Positions 53,072 to 62,888 of a stretch of 64,000 bases of DNA are shown piece by piece. Origin of the DNA: Lichenifustis flavocetrariae (GTDB lineage: Bacteria; Pseudomonadota; Alphaproteobacteria; Rhizobiales; Beijerinckiaceae). The stretch lies in contig NZ_JAMOIM010000023.1 in assembly GCF_026130545.1 (NCBI RefSeq), forward strand, positions 1-64,000. Direction: 5' to 3'. Every line of letters begins with the position of its first letter. Position 1 is the first letter of the stretch. The position numbers were made by a program, and so were the translations under genes. The notes beneath the pieces were generated by a model. The model saw nothing but the letters and a program-made list of their open reading frames with translations, made no database searches and was not told where the DNA came from.

Positions 53072-56000
53072 TCAATAAACGTCCCGCACGTAGCGCTTCG
53101 TTTGTGTCATGTTCTTCAGATAATCGGCCGCCTTGTCGGCCGCCAACCCACCGTGTTCCCGCACGATCGTGTGCAGGGTCGCATTCACATCCTTGGCCAT
53201 GCGGCTGGCATCGCCACACACATAGAAATGCGCGCCCTCCTCAAGCCAGCGCCAGAGTTGGGCGCCTTGCTCGATCATGCGATGCTGGACATAGACCTTC
53301 TCGGCCTGATCGCGGGAGAATGCGACGTCGAAGCGCGTCAAGTGCCCGCCATCGGCCCATCGTTCGATCTCGTCGCGATAGTAGAAATCGGCAGCGGCGG
53401 TCTGCTCGCCGAAGAAGAGCCAGTTGCGGCCCTTGGCGCCGGTCACCTCACGCTCCTGCAGAAAAGCGCGGAACGGGGCGATGCCGGTCCCGGGACCCAC
53501 CATGATCATCGGGGTGTCGCCGCTGTGTGGCGGGCGAAAATGGGCGGTCGGCTGGACGAAGATCGGTACGTCGCTAGCCTGTGCCCTGTCGGCCAGGAAG
53601 GTAGACGACACGCCCTTGCGCGCGACGCCGCCATGCCCATAGCGCACGGTCGACACCGTCAGTTGCACCTCGCCCGGATGCTGCTTAGGGCTTGATGAGA
53701 TCGAATAGAGGCGGGGTTGAAGTTTCTTAAGCGCGGCGACGAAATCGGTTGCCTCCACCGCTACGGTCGAGTGGCGTAGCACGTCGACGATCTGCCGGCC
53801 CCACATCCATTCGTTCATCGCGGCCCTGCCGCCCATCACGAGATCGCTCAGCGTCTCATCCCTGGACCGCTCGGCCCACCAGGCCAGGAAGTCCGGGGTA
53901 ATCCTCGCGATATCGAGGTGCTTCGTCAGCGCCTCCGAAAGGGTCATCTCCCGATGGCCGTCGAGGTCAATGGGGGCATCGGGTGCCAGTCTCAACGTGT
54001 CGAGCACCTCGTCCACAAGGTCCGGGCAATTGCGCGGCCAGACGCCGAGCGCGTCGCCGGCCTGGTAACTGAGGTGACCCGAGCCAAGGTCGAGACCATA
54101 TTGCCGGGTCTCCTTGCTGCTGCCGGCTGCACTGAGCAACCGGTTCAGGATGAGGCGTGACGGATAGGGGTTCTTTCGGCTGTAAGCCTCTTTCGTCGCA
54201 GATGGATCGACCTGCGCCATCGGCGCCGGAGCGCTAGGAGGTGAGGTCTCGCCCGCCGCCGGCACAGTCGCGGTATTTGCAAAAACGTCCGTCACCACGG
54301 CAGCGAGCCTGTCCTGCCAGGCCGCCGCTTGCTCCTCGTGATCCGGCTCGCAATCCATCCGATCGATGAGCCGCCGCGCGCCTAGCGCGCCGAGACGCGC
54401 ATCGAGCTTGCGGCCAAACCCGCAAAACTGGTCGTAATTGCTGTCCCCGAAGGCCAGCACCGCATAGCGCAGGTCCGGCAAGGACGGGAAGTTCTCGGCC
54501 TGCACGGCGGACCAGAAAGCGGCGCCGTTGTCGGGCGGGTCACCATCGCCGAAGGTGCTCGTGATGAGCACGACCGACCGCTCGGCCGCGAGATCAGCCG
54601 GCGCATAGCCATCCATCCCCATGGCCCTTACGCGATGGCCGTGCGCCGCAAGCCTGTTCGCGCATCGTGCGGCAACCGCCTCGGCGTTGCCGGTCTGGGA
54701 GGCCCATAAGACTGTGACATCCGGCAGCTGCGTCGCTTGCGACGCCGGCTCCAGCACCGCGTTCTCATCCGCGAGGCCTATCGCAACGGGGCTGCGCGAG
54801 AAGAGCCCCGCCAGCGTACCATCGAGAAAGAGCCGCGTGTCGGGGCTTAGGGGAGCCGTGGGTGGCAGCGTCGGTATGCTTCGTTCCGCCACGGGGGCCG
54901 CCCAAAGACCCGCCAGAAAGCCCTGCAAATACAGCCTCTCCCGCGGTTCGATCCGGGGCGGCACGGCTGCCTCGATACCGAGGAGGCGGGAGAAGGCTAA
55001 AAGCGCGGCGCTCTGCGCGGGAGAGTGTGCTGGTGCGTCCGGCATCCGAGAGGGCATAGGTGTCATCGACTCGGCCAATTCATTGATCATGGGCCGGCGC
55101 TGCGTCTCCGTTTGCACGACGCGTGCCAAGGCCACGGCGCAGAACTTGAACTCCGGCTGCAGCGAGATCGCATCGACCGCATCGTTGGTGATCGCATTGA
55201 CGGCGAGATCGTCGCCGAACACGTCGCTCCAGTGAAACGGCGCAAAGCAGGTGCCGGGGCGGACGCGGTCGGTCACGATCGCGGGCAGAATGGCTTTGCC
55301 GCGCCGTGACCGGATCTCGACGCGGTCCTTGTCGACGACCCCGAGCGCTGCCGCATCTTCGGGGTGGAGTTCGATGAAGGGTCCAGGGTTGAGCTTGTTC
55401 AGCGTGGGGACTTTTCCGGTCTTTGTCAGCGTGTGCCATTGATGCTGCAGGCGGCCCGGGTTGAACACGAAGGGGAACTCCGCGCACGGCATCTCGGCTG
55501 GCGGCACGTGGGGACGGGCAAAGAACTGCGCTTTCCCCCCCTCGGCCGGGAAGACCAGCGCGGGACGACTCCCGTCCGGTGCCGATACGAGTTCCTGACT
55601 TAGCCCGTCGTTCCGATAGCGGATCGGATTGCGGTCGCTTGATGTCACCGCCGCCACCGGCCATTGCAGCGGTTGCTGCCTCAAGCGCTCATGGCTCACG
55701 CCACGGATGTCGTAGCCGGTCTTCGGGTTCCAGGTCTTGACGATCTCGTCGAAGACCTCGCTCACGGAGGAATACGCGAAGGCCTCTGCATAGCCCATTT
55801 CGCAGGCGATGCGTGCGATGATCATCCAATCCGGCAGCGCATCCACGGGCGGATCGACCGCCTTCTGCATCAACGTCATGTTGCGTTCGGAATTGATCAT
55901 CACACCCTCGGCCTCGGCCCAGAGGGCGCCGGGCAGCATGATGTCGGCGTAGATATTCGTCTCGGTGTCGAGGAACGCGTCCTGCGTGATCACGAGGTCG

Positions 56001-57334
56001 GCCGCCTGCAGGGCCGCGATGACGTTCTGCCGATTTGCGACCGACGCGATCGGGTTGGTGCAGATGATCCAGCAGGCCTTGATGGTGCCGGCTTTCATCT
56101 CCTCGAACATGGCGATCGTACCGGCGCCACTCTCGGCCTTCAGGCTTCCCTCCGGCAGGGCCCAGAGGTCTTCGATGAAGCGCCTGTCCACTGCCACGAG
56201 CGCGGACCGCTGGCCCGGCAGGCCGGGCCCCATGTAGCCCATGTCGCGGCCCCCCATGGCATTCGGCTGCCCGGTCAGCGAGAACGGCCCGCTGCCGGGG
56301 CGGCAGATCTTGCCGGTGGCGAGATGAAGGTTGCAGATCGCATTGGCGTTCCAGGTGCCATGGGTGCTCTGGTTCAGCCCCATGGTCCAGCACGTCATCC
56401 ATTCGGAGGCCGTGCCGATCGCCTCGGCGGCGGCGCGGATGTCGGCTTCGGACAGGCCCGTGATCTCGGCCACCTTGGCCGGGGTATAGTCCGACAGGAA
56501 GGCAGGCATGACGTCCCAGCCTTCGGTGAAATCTCTGATGAAACCGTCGTCGATGCGGCCGTTCTCGGCGATGAGATGGAGGAGCCCGTTCATCAGCGCG
56601 AGATCGGTGCCGGGCCGGATCTGCAGGAAGAGGTGGGCTTTGTCGGCGGTTGCGGTTCGACGCGGATCGACGACGATCAGTTTGGCTCCGGCCTTCACGC
56701 GGTCCATCATGCGCAGGAACAGGATGGGATGACAGTCGGCCATGTTGGCGCCGATCACGAAGAACAGGTCGGCGCGATCGAAATCCTGATAGGAGCCGGG
56801 AGGTCCGTCGGCCCCCAGGGAAAGCTTGTACCCACTTCCAGCGCTGGCCATGCAGAGCCGGGAATTCGACTCGATGTGCTTGGTTCGGAGAAACCCTTTC
56901 GCCAGCTTGTTGGCGAGATATTGCGCCTCGAGCGACATCTGTCCCGACACATAGAGCGCAATCGCATCCGGCCCGTGCGTGTCACGGATGGCGGCCAATC
57001 GTTTGGCCGTTTCCGAGATGGCCACGTCGATCGGCACCGGGACCTGATCCCGGCTCACTTTTTGGCGAATGTGAGCCCTGTCGAGACGGCCAGGCCCAGC
57101 AAGCGCCTGGTTGCAGGTGTTGCCCTTGGTGCAAAGCCGTCCGAAATTGGTCGGATGCGTCTTATCGCCGGTGACTTTGACGATACGGTTGTCGATGACA
57201 TCCATGACGATGCCGCAACCGACACCGCAATAGGGACAGACGCTTTTCACCTTTTTTGCGGGCACCGCGGAACGTCTCGACCTTACGTTAAAAATGAAGG
57301 CCGACCCCCTCGGCGGGGGACATCGGCGAGCCAT
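53072..57334 (-). CDS. Assimilatory nitrate reductase NasA fused to a CysJ-like NADPH flavoprotein
   Basis: 1420 residues. Residues 25-750: molybdopterin bis-MGD enzyme with N-terminal [4Fe-4S] motif [52 protein letters not shown] and a C-terminal [15 protein letters not shown] domain. Residues about 860-1010: flavodoxin ([36 protein letters not shown]). Residues 1050-1420: FAD/NADPH reductase ([61 protein letters not shown] end). One chain can thus take electrons from NAD(P)H to nitrate. Such fusions are known in alphaproteobacteria. Nitrite reductase and nitrate transporter genes are not next to it. Start: ATG 57334 or GTG 57265. Confidence 0.92.
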   Translation of the reverse strand: MARRCPPPRGSAFIFNVRSRRSAVPAKKVKSVCPYCGVGCGIVMDVIDNRIVKVTGDKTHPTNFGRLCTKGNTCNQALAGPGRLDRAHIRQKVSRDQVPVPIDVAISETAKRLAAIRDTHGPDAIALYVSGQMSLEAQYLANKLAKGFLRTKHIESNSRLCMASAGSGYKLSLGADGPPGSYQDFDRADLFFVIGANMADCHPILFLRMMDRVKAGAKLIVVDPRRTATADKAHLFLQIRPGTDLALMNGLLHLIAENGRIDDGFIRDFTEGWDVMPAFLSDYTPAKVAEITGLSEADIRAAAEAIGTASEWMTCWTMGLNQSTHGTWNANAICNLHLATGKICRPGSGPFSLTGQPNAMGGRDMGYMGPGLPGQRSALVAVDRRFIEDLWALPEGSLKAESGAGTIAMFEEMKAGTIKACWIICTNPIASVANRQNVIAALQAADLVITQDAFLDTETNIYADIMLPGALWAEAEGVMINSERNMTLMQKAVDPPVDALPDWMIIARIACEMGYAEAFAYSSVSEVFDEIVKTWNPKTGYDIRGVSHERLRQQPLQWPVAAVTSSDRNPIRYRNDGLSQELVSAPDGSRPALVFPAEGGKAQFFARPHVPPAEMPCAEFPFVFNPGRLQHQWHTLTKTGKVPTLNKLNPGPFIELHPEDAAALGVVDKDRVEIRSRRGKAILPAIVTDRVRPGTCFAPFHWSDVFGDDLAVNAITNDAVDAISLQPEFKFCAVALARVVQTETQRRPMINELAESMTPMPSRMPDAPAHSPAQSAALLAFSRLLGIEAAVPPRIEPRERLYLQGFLAGLWAAPVAERSIPTLPPTAPLSPDTRLFLDGTLAGLFSRSPVAIGLADENAVLEPASQATQLPDVTVLWASQTGNAEAVAARCANRLAAHGHRVRAMGMDGYAPADLAAERSVVLITSTFGDGDPPDNGAAFWSAVQAENFPSLPDLRYAVLAFGDSNYDQFCGFGRKLDARLGALGARRLIDRMDCEPDHEEQAAAWQDRLAAVVTDVFANTATVPAAGETSPPSAPAPMAQVDPSATKEAYSRKNPYPSRLILNRLLSAAGSSKETRQYGLDLGSGHLSYQAGDALGVWPRNCPDLVDEVLDTLRLAPDAPIDLDGHREMTLSEALTKHLDIARITPDFLAWWAERSRDETLSDLVMGGRAAMNEWMWGRQIVDVLRHSTVAVEATDFVAALKKLQPRLYSISSSPKQHPGEVQLTVSTVRYGHGGVARKGVSSTFLADRAQASDVPIFVQPTAHFRPPHSGDTPMIMVGPGTGIAPFRAFLQEREVTGAKGRNWLFFGEQTAAADFYYRDEIERWADGGHLTRFDVAFSRDQAEKVYVQHRMIEQGAQLWRWLEEGAHFYVCGDASRMAKDVNATLHTIVREHGGLAADKAADYLKNMTQTKRYVRDVY

Positions 57335-57782
57335 CGCTCAAATGCCATTGTACGGAGGCTGCTGCGCGACGCACCTGAACTCGACTTATATAAATGATCG
57401 ATTATACATGCAAAATTCCAAATCCCGCGTGGCTTCACAGTGAAGACCAGTAATTATACAATAAGATTGTTTTTAGAGCGCACCTGCAAAACAAAACGGC
57501 AATGAACTCCGGTCTCATTGACGAGCGTAGCGTGTGGCCCCCGATCAGCGCTCAGCTTCGCCCCTCGCTGCCGCAAAATGCCGCCCCCGCGCCGCGAGCT
57601 TTAACAGGGATATCAAGTTGGTCATCTCGCCTGACCAAACCTCAATGGGGGAAGCGTTAGAGTTCGAGTCAGAATACGCGTGTCACGCCTCGGCCGCACC
57701 AGCAGCTTTCTCTTCATACCTCAATGCCGACCATGACCCTTGCCACGCCGGTTTCCGCATCTTATAAGCGCCCCATCACGAA
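57335..57782. other. AT-rich regulatory region of nasA and upstream of tRNA-Glu
   Basis: 448 bases. The part nearest nasA (57385-57480) is distinctly AT-rich (TTATATAAATGATCGATTAT, GTAATTATACAATAAG) and is a good candidate for the nitrate-regulated promoter; on the minus strand TATAAT occurs near 57400. The other end holds the tRNA promoter. No convincing ORF. Confidence 0.5.
57740..57768 (+). promoter_or_regulatory. tRNA-Glu promoter
   Basis: TTGCCA (57740-57745), 17-base spacer, TATAAG (57763-57768). The expected start is about 8 to 10 bases ahead of the mature tRNA 5' end. Confidence 0.6.
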
Positions 57783-57858
57783 GCGCCCATCGTCTAGCGG
57801 TCTAGGACGTCGCCCTTTCACGGCGAAAACAGGGGTTCGATTCCCCTTGGGCGCGCCA
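57783..57858 (+). tRNA. tRNA-Glu, anticodon TTC
   Basis: 76 bases with CCA encoded. Acceptor GCGCCCA pairs with TGGGCGC (57848-57854), discriminator G, then CCA. D-arm GTCTAGCGGTCTAGGAC, anticodon stem TCGCC/GGCGA around loop CTTTCAC (anticodon TTC at 57817-57819), and T-arm GGGGTTCGATTCCCC. All arms pair. An integrase remnant lies directly downstream. Confidence 0.93.
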
Positions 57859-57911
57859 GTGATTTCAGAGACTTAGAGGCAATCTGGCCTTGGTCTCACA
57901 CAAGCGTCTCA

Positions 57912-58044
57912 CATAGCAGAGCGAATCGTCGTGACTGCGCTCGGCAACTCCGACATGCGAATCGCGGACAAGCACTACGCCCACCTTGCGCCGTCCTATG
58001 TGGCCGATACGATCAGGAGCACCTCGCCCGATTTGGACGCCTGA
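57912..58044 (+). pseudogene. C-terminal remnant of a tyrosine-recombinase integrase
   Basis: Reads VVTALGNSDMRIADKHYAHLAPSYVADTIRS and stops at 58042-58044. This is the end of a phage/ICE integrase: LGHSDxRMxxKHYAHL contains the catalytic Tyr (KHYAHL). All upstream domains are missing. Its position 54 bases after the tRNA-Glu fits a former island inserted at that tRNA. Confidence 0.7.
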
Positions 58045-58069
58045 AGTTACCCAGGCGAGGAGTTCTAGA

Positions 58070-58399
58070 ATGACCGAGTTCGATTTTGTCGGTCGTCAAG
58101 CGTTTCGGAAAGCTGGAACTCGCGAAGGCGAGATTGAGGCGAACGGGAAACCCGACCGCCAGAACCGTTTGGCTCATGATCTCGTCCGCCAATTTGTGCA
58201 GTTCGCCGAGCGTCTTGGTGTTCGAGGGGATGCTCAAAAGAACCATGCCAGATTCTTCCACAATGATCGCAAAGTCACTGTCGAGATCGATGATGAAGAA
58301 AGCTATTGGATCGACAATGGCGATGGCAGGACCGGTGTTCCCGGTCTGACAAAAGTCGAGATGATCGACAGCTTGTTGGCGTGGCTGAAACATCCATAA
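58070..58399 (+). CDS. Small protein of unknown function
   Basis: 109 residues, MTEFDFVGRQAFRKAGTREG, helical N-terminal half and a beta-type second half (VTVEIDDEESYWIDNGDGRTG) ending DSLLAWLKHP. GCGAGGAG is 8 bases ahead of ATG 58070. No family recognised. It may be cargo of the former tRNA-linked island. Confidence 0.5.
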   Translation: MTEFDFVGRQAFRKAGTREGEIEANGKPDRQNRLAHDLVRQFVQFAERLGVRGDAQKNHARFFHNDRKVTVEIDDEESYWIDNGDGRTGVPGLTKVEMIDSLLAWLKHP

Positions 58400-58641
58400 G
58401 GCTGGGCAGCCAGCTTCTTTTTTTCAAAGCGGTTTGCCTCTGGATAGCGCCACCAGCTGCGGCCATCCTGCTCGGAAATGGTCCTTGAAGTTCTGGAGGA
58501 TTGGCTTGTGCATGAGAGCCGCAACGAACGGTTCGGTCTCGCAGGCATGCCAGCTGTGGTGTTAGGCGAGGATTACGGGGGTTAAGTTGGGATTGACCCG
58601 GTTTGGTGAACACCCTGAAGCTTTCATCAGAGGTGTTCTCA

Positions 58642-58965
58642 ATGTCGAAGACCCGCCCGCCGTATTCGCCTGAGTTCCGCCGTCAGATGGTCGATCTGGT
58701 TCGCGCCGGTCGCGATCCGGACGATCTTGCCCGAGAGTTCGAGCCGACCGCCCAGTCAATCCGGAACTGGACCGCGGATGCCGACAAGAAAGGGAGCCGT
58801 CGGGAGGAGGTGCTGCCTGGCCCGAATGCGGCTGAGCGGGACGAACTGACCCGGCTGCGGCGTGAGAACAAGCAGCTTCGCGTCGAGCGGGACATCCTGT
58901 CAAAAGCCGCGGCCTGGTTTGCACGGGAGACCGGGGCGCTCCCGTCCGGCTCTTCCGGTTCATGA
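58642..58965 (+). CDS. IS3-family transposase OrfA
   Basis: 107 residues. Helix-turn-helix transposase_8 domain: PPYSPEFRRQMVDLVRAG, DDLAREFEPTAQSIRNW, then leucine-zipper-like RDELTRLRRENKQLRVERDILSKAAAWFA. Intact. Its stop overlaps the orfB ATG (ATGA at 58962), where frameshifting would normally join the two. The first codon is set by AGAGGTG upstream. Confidence 0.82.
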   Translation: MSKTRPPYSPEFRRQMVDLVRAGRDPDDLAREFEPTAQSIRNWTADADKKGSRREEVLPGPNAAERDELTRLRRENKQLRVERDILSKAAAWFARETGALPSGSSGS

Positions 58966-59530
58966 GCGGAGCCAGCTTGAGGCTCCGGCCAGCGAAGCTG
59001 GTTGGAGAAGCTGGCGGAGAGGCGAACCAGGCCTGCTTTCCGGTTTCCACCATGGCGCGCGTCCTCGGCGTGTCCAAGGCGGGCTACTACGCTTGGCGGC
59101 ACAGGTCGCCATCACGCCACGCGGTTGCCGACGCGGCGTTGCTGAAGCGGGTCCGGACCGTGCACACCAGTTCGCGGCAGACCTACGGCGCTCCTCGTAT
59201 TCACGCTGATCTCCAAGGCCTTGGCGAGCGCCATGGCCGCAAACGAATTGCGCGCCTGATGCGAGAGGCTGGGTTGGTCGGTGCCAGTCACAGGCGTGGT
59301 GGCCCGACCACGACGCTGCGGGACAAGGATGGACGGCCTGCGCCGGACCTGGTCGATCGTAACTTCAAGGCATCCGGTCCGAACCAGCTCTGGGTCGCGG
59401 ACATCACCTATGTGCCGACCGCGGCCGGCTTCCTTTATCTGGCCGTCGTTCTGGATGCGTGGAGCCGCAAGATCGTCGGCTGGTCGATGGCCAACCACCT
59501 GCGGGCCGAACTGGTGCTGGACGCGATGAC
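58962..59530 (+). pseudogene. IS3-family transposase OrfB, truncated
   Basis: Contains VSTMARVLGVSKAGYYAWRHR, TYGAPRIHADLQG, RIARLMREAGLVG, and the first catalytic Asp region NQLWVADITYVPTAAGFLYLAVVLDAWSRKIVGW, but after HLRAELVLDAM (59527) homology stops. The second Asp and the Glu are missing. A palindromic element is inserted after codon 1. The reading frame then passes out of frame through an alanine-exporter remnant to 59705. Confidence 0.78.
58966..59020 (+). repeat. Palindromic element inside IS3 orfB
   Basis: About 55 bases placed just after the orfA/orfB ATGA junction, adding SGASLRLRPAKLVGEAGGE in frame with the rest of orfB (ANQACFPVSTMARVL). GCGGAGCC (58966-58973) pairs with GGCTCCGG (58981-58988) with one mismatch. 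Confidence 0.72.
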
Positions 59531-59806
59531 GGCATCTGGCGCGACTGGCTTTTGCGACGCGCCGGGCCGGACCGGCTTTCGCAGGTGTTTTGGGATGGCC
59601 TCGCCCTGGTCAGCTTCCAGGTGCCTATCTATGCGGCGATCATCGCGGTCAGCGGTGCGTCCGGACGGGGACTGCTCATGGGCGTCTTGGGAGCCACGCT
59701 CATGATGCTGGCGCTGGGCCGTCCCTATGGTGCATTTCTGAACGTGGTCAGGACATCGTTCGGGCTCTCGCCCGGCGGAGACCGGCCGATGAGCCTCCAG
59801 GATTGA
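59531..59806 (+). pseudogene. C-terminal fragment of an AlaE-type alanine exporter
   Basis: In the frame ending at 59806: GIWRDWLLRRAGPDRLSQVFWD, ALVSFQVPIYAAIIAVSGASGRG, MMLALGRPYGAFLNVVRTSFG. These are the last two membrane helices of AlaE (about 150 residues in full). The first half is replaced by IS3 orfB, joined at about 59530, with no start codon of its own. So a deletion or IS-mediated rearrangement has destroyed both genes. Confidence 0.7.
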
Positions 59807-59940
59807 GATGGGATTATACGTTCCGGGAAGCACGGCTACCGACGACGATCTGGGTGCTCATCGTCACCCGGCGTGAGCATAGGCTCACCAGTCGCCTGGG
59901 CGGTGCTTGATCCACTCGGCCACCTCAGTCCTGGATGCGT

Positions 59941-59968
59941 AAGGGGCGCCTTCCGAGAGGCGCCCCTT
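59941..59968. terminator. Strong hairpin terminator, possibly bidirectional
   Basis: AAGGGGCGCCT (59941-59951) and AGGCGCCCCTT (59958-59968), perfect 11 bp with a 6-base loop; the arms end in AA/TT so each strand has a short T-run. It lies between the exporter remnant and the lysR stop. Confidence 0.72.
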
Positions 59969-60050
59969 CGCCCTTTCAGTCTCGGTCGCGCAGGGTTTCC
60001 CGCGACCAGATCAAGTGGCGGTCCCCAGCCTAGTCGTCGGCGACGTTGGC

Positions 60051-60938
60051 TCAGTCTCCTCGCAACCTGTCCGCAAGATGTGCAGTGAAGGCGCGCACCT
60101 TGCGGGAGGGCTGTCGCCCCGCCGGGAACACCGCGTGCACCTCAGCGGGCGCCAAAGGGTAATCAGACAGGATCGACACGAGATGGCCAGCCGCCAGTTC
60201 GGCCCGACACATCCACAGCGACGCGACCGCCATGCCGAGACCCGCCTTGGCCAGGGCGATGACCCCTTCGGCCGATCCGACGTTGAACCGTTCGTCTCCC
60301 GTGATCGGCCGTTCGACCTTGCCGTCCCGGAACACCCAGCCCTTCCGGCCTGACGCGCCCGGGCCCAGGATGCAATCCCGCCCGTCCAGGTCGGCTAGCG
60401 AGGCCGGCGTTCCCCGAAGTTCGAGGTAGCCGGGCGACGCGACGAGGTACCGAGGCACGGAGGCGAGCTTCCGTGACCCGAAGCCGGAGTCCGCGAGTTG
60501 CCCGAGCCGGAGCGCGACGTCGACGCCCTCGGCGACGAGGTCCTCGGCCCCGTCCGCCATGACGAAGTCGATCCTGAGCTGCGGATGGTCGGCCAGGAAC
60601 GCCTGGAGGCGGGGGATCACCTCCCGGATGCCGAAGGCGACGGGCATGGCTACCTTGAGCAGGCCCCGAAGGCTGTCGGTCCCCCGGGCGGCGTCCTCGG
60701 CCTCGTCGATCTCGGGCAGGATGTGGCGGGCTCGCTCCAGCAGCACGGAACCGGCGTCGGTGAGCGTGATGCGCCGCGTCGTCCGCAGGAGCAGCTTGAC
60801 GCCCAGCCGCCTCTCCAGGCCGGCAATCGTTCGCGAGACCGAGGGCTGCGTCGTGCCGAGTTCGCGCGCCGCACGGGAGAAGCTGCCGGTCTCGGCGGCG
60901 CGCACGAAGATTCCGAGTTCCTGAAGGCGATCACTCAT
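60051..60938 (-). CDS. LysR-family transcriptional regulator
   Basis: 295 residues. Helix-turn-helix LGIFVRAAETGSFSRAARELGTTQPSVSRTIAGLERRLGVKLLLRTTRR and a periplasmic-binding-like effector domain to the end (LRGLLKVAMPVAFGIREVIPRL, GLGMAVASLWMCRAELAAGHLV). Start ATG 60938. Divergent from the peroxiredoxin gene (104 bases), which it likely controls together with the SDR gene. Confidence 0.88.
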   Translation of the reverse strand: MSDRLQELGIFVRAAETGSFSRAARELGTTQPSVSRTIAGLERRLGVKLLLRTTRRITLTDAGSVLLERARHILPEIDEAEDAARGTDSLRGLLKVAMPVAFGIREVIPRLQAFLADHPQLRIDFVMADGAEDLVAEGVDVALRLGQLADSGFGSRKLASVPRYLVASPGYLELRGTPASLADLDGRDCILGPGASGRKGWVFRDGKVERPITGDERFNVGSAEGVIALAKAGLGMAVASLWMCRAELAAGHLVSILSDYPLAPAEVHAVFPAGRQPSRKVRAFTAHLADRLRGD

Positions 60939-61042
60939 ACCGGCAACGTATATATGTTGTTCGGTGCGAATGGATACCGCAATCCCGCGACATGGACCAC
61001 CTTGCATCCAACGACACTGGGTCGCCAGCAAGGATCAACACC

Positions 61043-61723
61043 ATGTCCCTCCAAGACCGCATCGACGCCTTCAAGGCCGACTTCGAAGCCGGCAAGCCGC
61101 CCTACAACGCCCCGAGCCACATCCACGAACCCATGCACCGCGCCACGCGCGAGCTGATCGAGTCCGGCGCGGCCTCGCGGGCCCTCAAGGTCGGCGACAA
61201 GGCTCCGGCGTTCACGCTCAAGGACCCGGAAGGGAAGGAGGTCTCCTCAGGGGACCTGCTCGCCCACGGCCCCTTGGTCGTGTCCTTCTACCGCGGCGTC
61301 TGGTGCCCTTACTGCAACATGGAATTGCAGGCGCTTCAGGAGGCCTTGCCCGACCTCGAAGGCCTCGGCGCCCGGCTTGTCGCCATCTCGCCCCAGGCCG
61401 CCCCCAACAGCCGGAAATCGGTGCGCGAGAACAAGCTCACGTTCCCCATCCTGTCCGACCCGCGCAATGAAGTAGCCCAGGCGTTCGGCATCCGTTTCAA
61501 GCTGCCGGACTACCTGATCGACCTCTATGCCAATGTCTTCAAGAACGACCTGCCCGGCTTCAACGGCGACCCGTCCTGGACGCTGCCGATGCCGGCCCGC
61601 TACGTCATCGGCCAGGACGGCGTGATCGCCTACGCCGAGGTCAATCCGGACTACACCAAGCGTCCGGACCCTTCCCAGCTGCTTCCGGCCCTGCGGAGCC
61701 TGCGCGAGCGTCAGACGGCCTGA
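61043..61723 (+). CDS. Peroxiredoxin-like AhpC/TSA-family protein
   Basis: 226 residues, thioredoxin fold. Peroxidatic motif FYRGVWCPYCNMELQAL (C-x-x-C type), preceded by VGDKAPAFTLKDPEGKEV. About 45 N-terminal residues precede the domain, as in the peroxiredoxin-like family that includes thioredoxin-dependent peroxidases. Cytoplasmic. Start ATG 61043 (MSLQDRIDAFKADFE). Probably an operon with the SDR gene 90 bases on. Confidence 0.85.
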   Translation: MSLQDRIDAFKADFEAGKPPYNAPSHIHEPMHRATRELIESGAASRALKVGDKAPAFTLKDPEGKEVSSGDLLAHGPLVVSFYRGVWCPYCNMELQALQEALPDLEGLGARLVAISPQAAPNSRKSVRENKLTFPILSDPRNEVAQAFGIRFKLPDYLIDLYANVFKNDLPGFNGDPSWTLPMPARYVIGQDGVIAYAEVNPDYTKRPDPSQLLPALRSLRERQTA

Positions 61724-61813
61724 GCCAACCGAACACCGGTTGCGCCGCAAGACCAGGGCGGAAGCCGCCCGGTCCTGTTCCCCATTCATCTCCCCACAGT
61801 AGAAAGCATCGCC

Positions 61814-62581
61814 GTGTCCAAGTCACTTGAGAACAAGCTCGCCCTCGTCACGGGTTCATCGCGCGGCATCGGCGCCGCGGTGGCCGCTCGCCTCGCCCGA
61901 AACGGCGCGTCCGTCATCGTGAACTACGCGTCGAGCGCCGACCGCGCCGACGCCGTCGTCCGGGAGATCCGGAGCGCGGGCGGCGAGGCGGAAGCCATCG
62001 GTGCCGACCTGGCCGGTATGGACGGCGTGAGGACGCTCATCGCGTCGATCGACACGGCCTTTGGCGGCAGGTTCGGCGGCCAGCTCGACATCCTCGTCAA
62101 CAATGCCGGGACGGTGGACTACGGCCCGTTCCTGGAGCAGCCCGACGACTCCTACGACAAGCACTTCAACGTCAACGTCCGCGCCCCCATCGCGCTCGCG
62201 AAGGAGGCCGGCAAGCGCATGGCGAAAGCCGGATGGGGCCGCATCATCAACGTCGGCTCGGCCTTCGGGGAGGCCGCGCCCCTGGGCGGCGTCACCCTGT
62301 ACATCGCGACCAAGTTCGCCCTGCATGGCTTCACCCGAGGGCTGTCGCGCGAGCTTGGACCGCTGGGCATCACGGTCAACGGCGTCCAACCCGGCCCGAT
62401 CGACACCGACCTGAGCCCCAACGAGGGGACGGACGCCCATGCGACGATGGTGAAGCTCACCAGCGTCGGCCGGTTCGGCAAGGTCGACGAGATCGCGGCC
62501 GCCGTGGCCTACCTGGCCAGCCAGGAGGCATCCTTCACCAACGGCGAAAACCTCACCGTCGATGGCGGCTGGAACGCCTGA
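61814..62581 (+). CDS. Short-chain dehydrogenase/reductase
   Basis: 255 residues, NAD(P)-binding SDR. TGSSRGIGAAVAARLA cofactor loop, DILVNNAG, catalytic Ser region INVGSAFGE, YIATK (Tyr-x-x-x-Lys) and GITVNGVQPGPIDTDL, ending ENLTVDGGWNA. All active-site residues are present. GTG start at 61814. Substrate not known. A small island of intact genes with lysR and the peroxiredoxin between transposon remnants. Confidence 0.88.
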   Translation: MSKSLENKLALVTGSSRGIGAAVAARLARNGASVIVNYASSADRADAVVREIRSAGGEAEAIGADLAGMDGVRTLIASIDTAFGGRFGGQLDILVNNAGTVDYGPFLEQPDDSYDKHFNVNVRAPIALAKEAGKRMAKAGWGRIINVGSAFGEAAPLGGVTLYIATKFALHGFTRGLSRELGPLGITVNGVQPGPIDTDLSPNEGTDAHATMVKLTSVGRFGKVDEIAAAVAYLASQEASFTNGENLTVDGGWNA

Positions 62582-62612
62582 CGGCCGCCGACAAGACTCC
62601 GCGCGGAGCACG

Positions 62613-62888
62613 CCCGTGACCAGGGTGAAACACCCCTGGACCATCGGTCAGGTCGAGCGGATGAACCGAACCATCAAGGACGCAACCGTCAAGCGTTTCC
62701 ACTATGACGACCCTACGCAATTGCAGCAGCACCTCGCCGATCTCATCGACGCCTACAACTTCGGACGGCGACTGAAGACGACCCTCAAAGGTCTCACCCC
62801 CTACGAAGCCATCTGCAAACAATGGACATCAGAACCAGGACGGTTCAGACTCAACCGAAGCCATCAAATGCCGGGACTGAGCACCTAA
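62613..62888 (+). pseudogene. IS481-family transposase, C-terminal end only
   Basis: About 90 codons: VKHPWTIGQVERMNRTIKDA (catalytic Glu), VKRFHYDDPTQLQQHLADLIDAYNFGRRLKTTLKGLTPYEAICK and an end NRSHQMPGLST. The remaining two thirds of the gene are absent. It follows the SDR stop by about 30 bases, so it marks a rearrangement edge. Confidence 0.75.

Noticed and set aside
57335-57480. Sigma-54 promoter for nasA
   Set aside because: No GG-N10-GC pair with the expected flanking bases was found; only AT-rich TATAAT-like sequence.
58013-58393. 126-codon minus-strand frame opposite the small gene after the integrase remnant
   Set aside because: The plus frame has a clear ribosome site and start; the minus frame begins inside the integrase remnant. 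I could not fully exclude it, since its composition is not strongly shadow-like.
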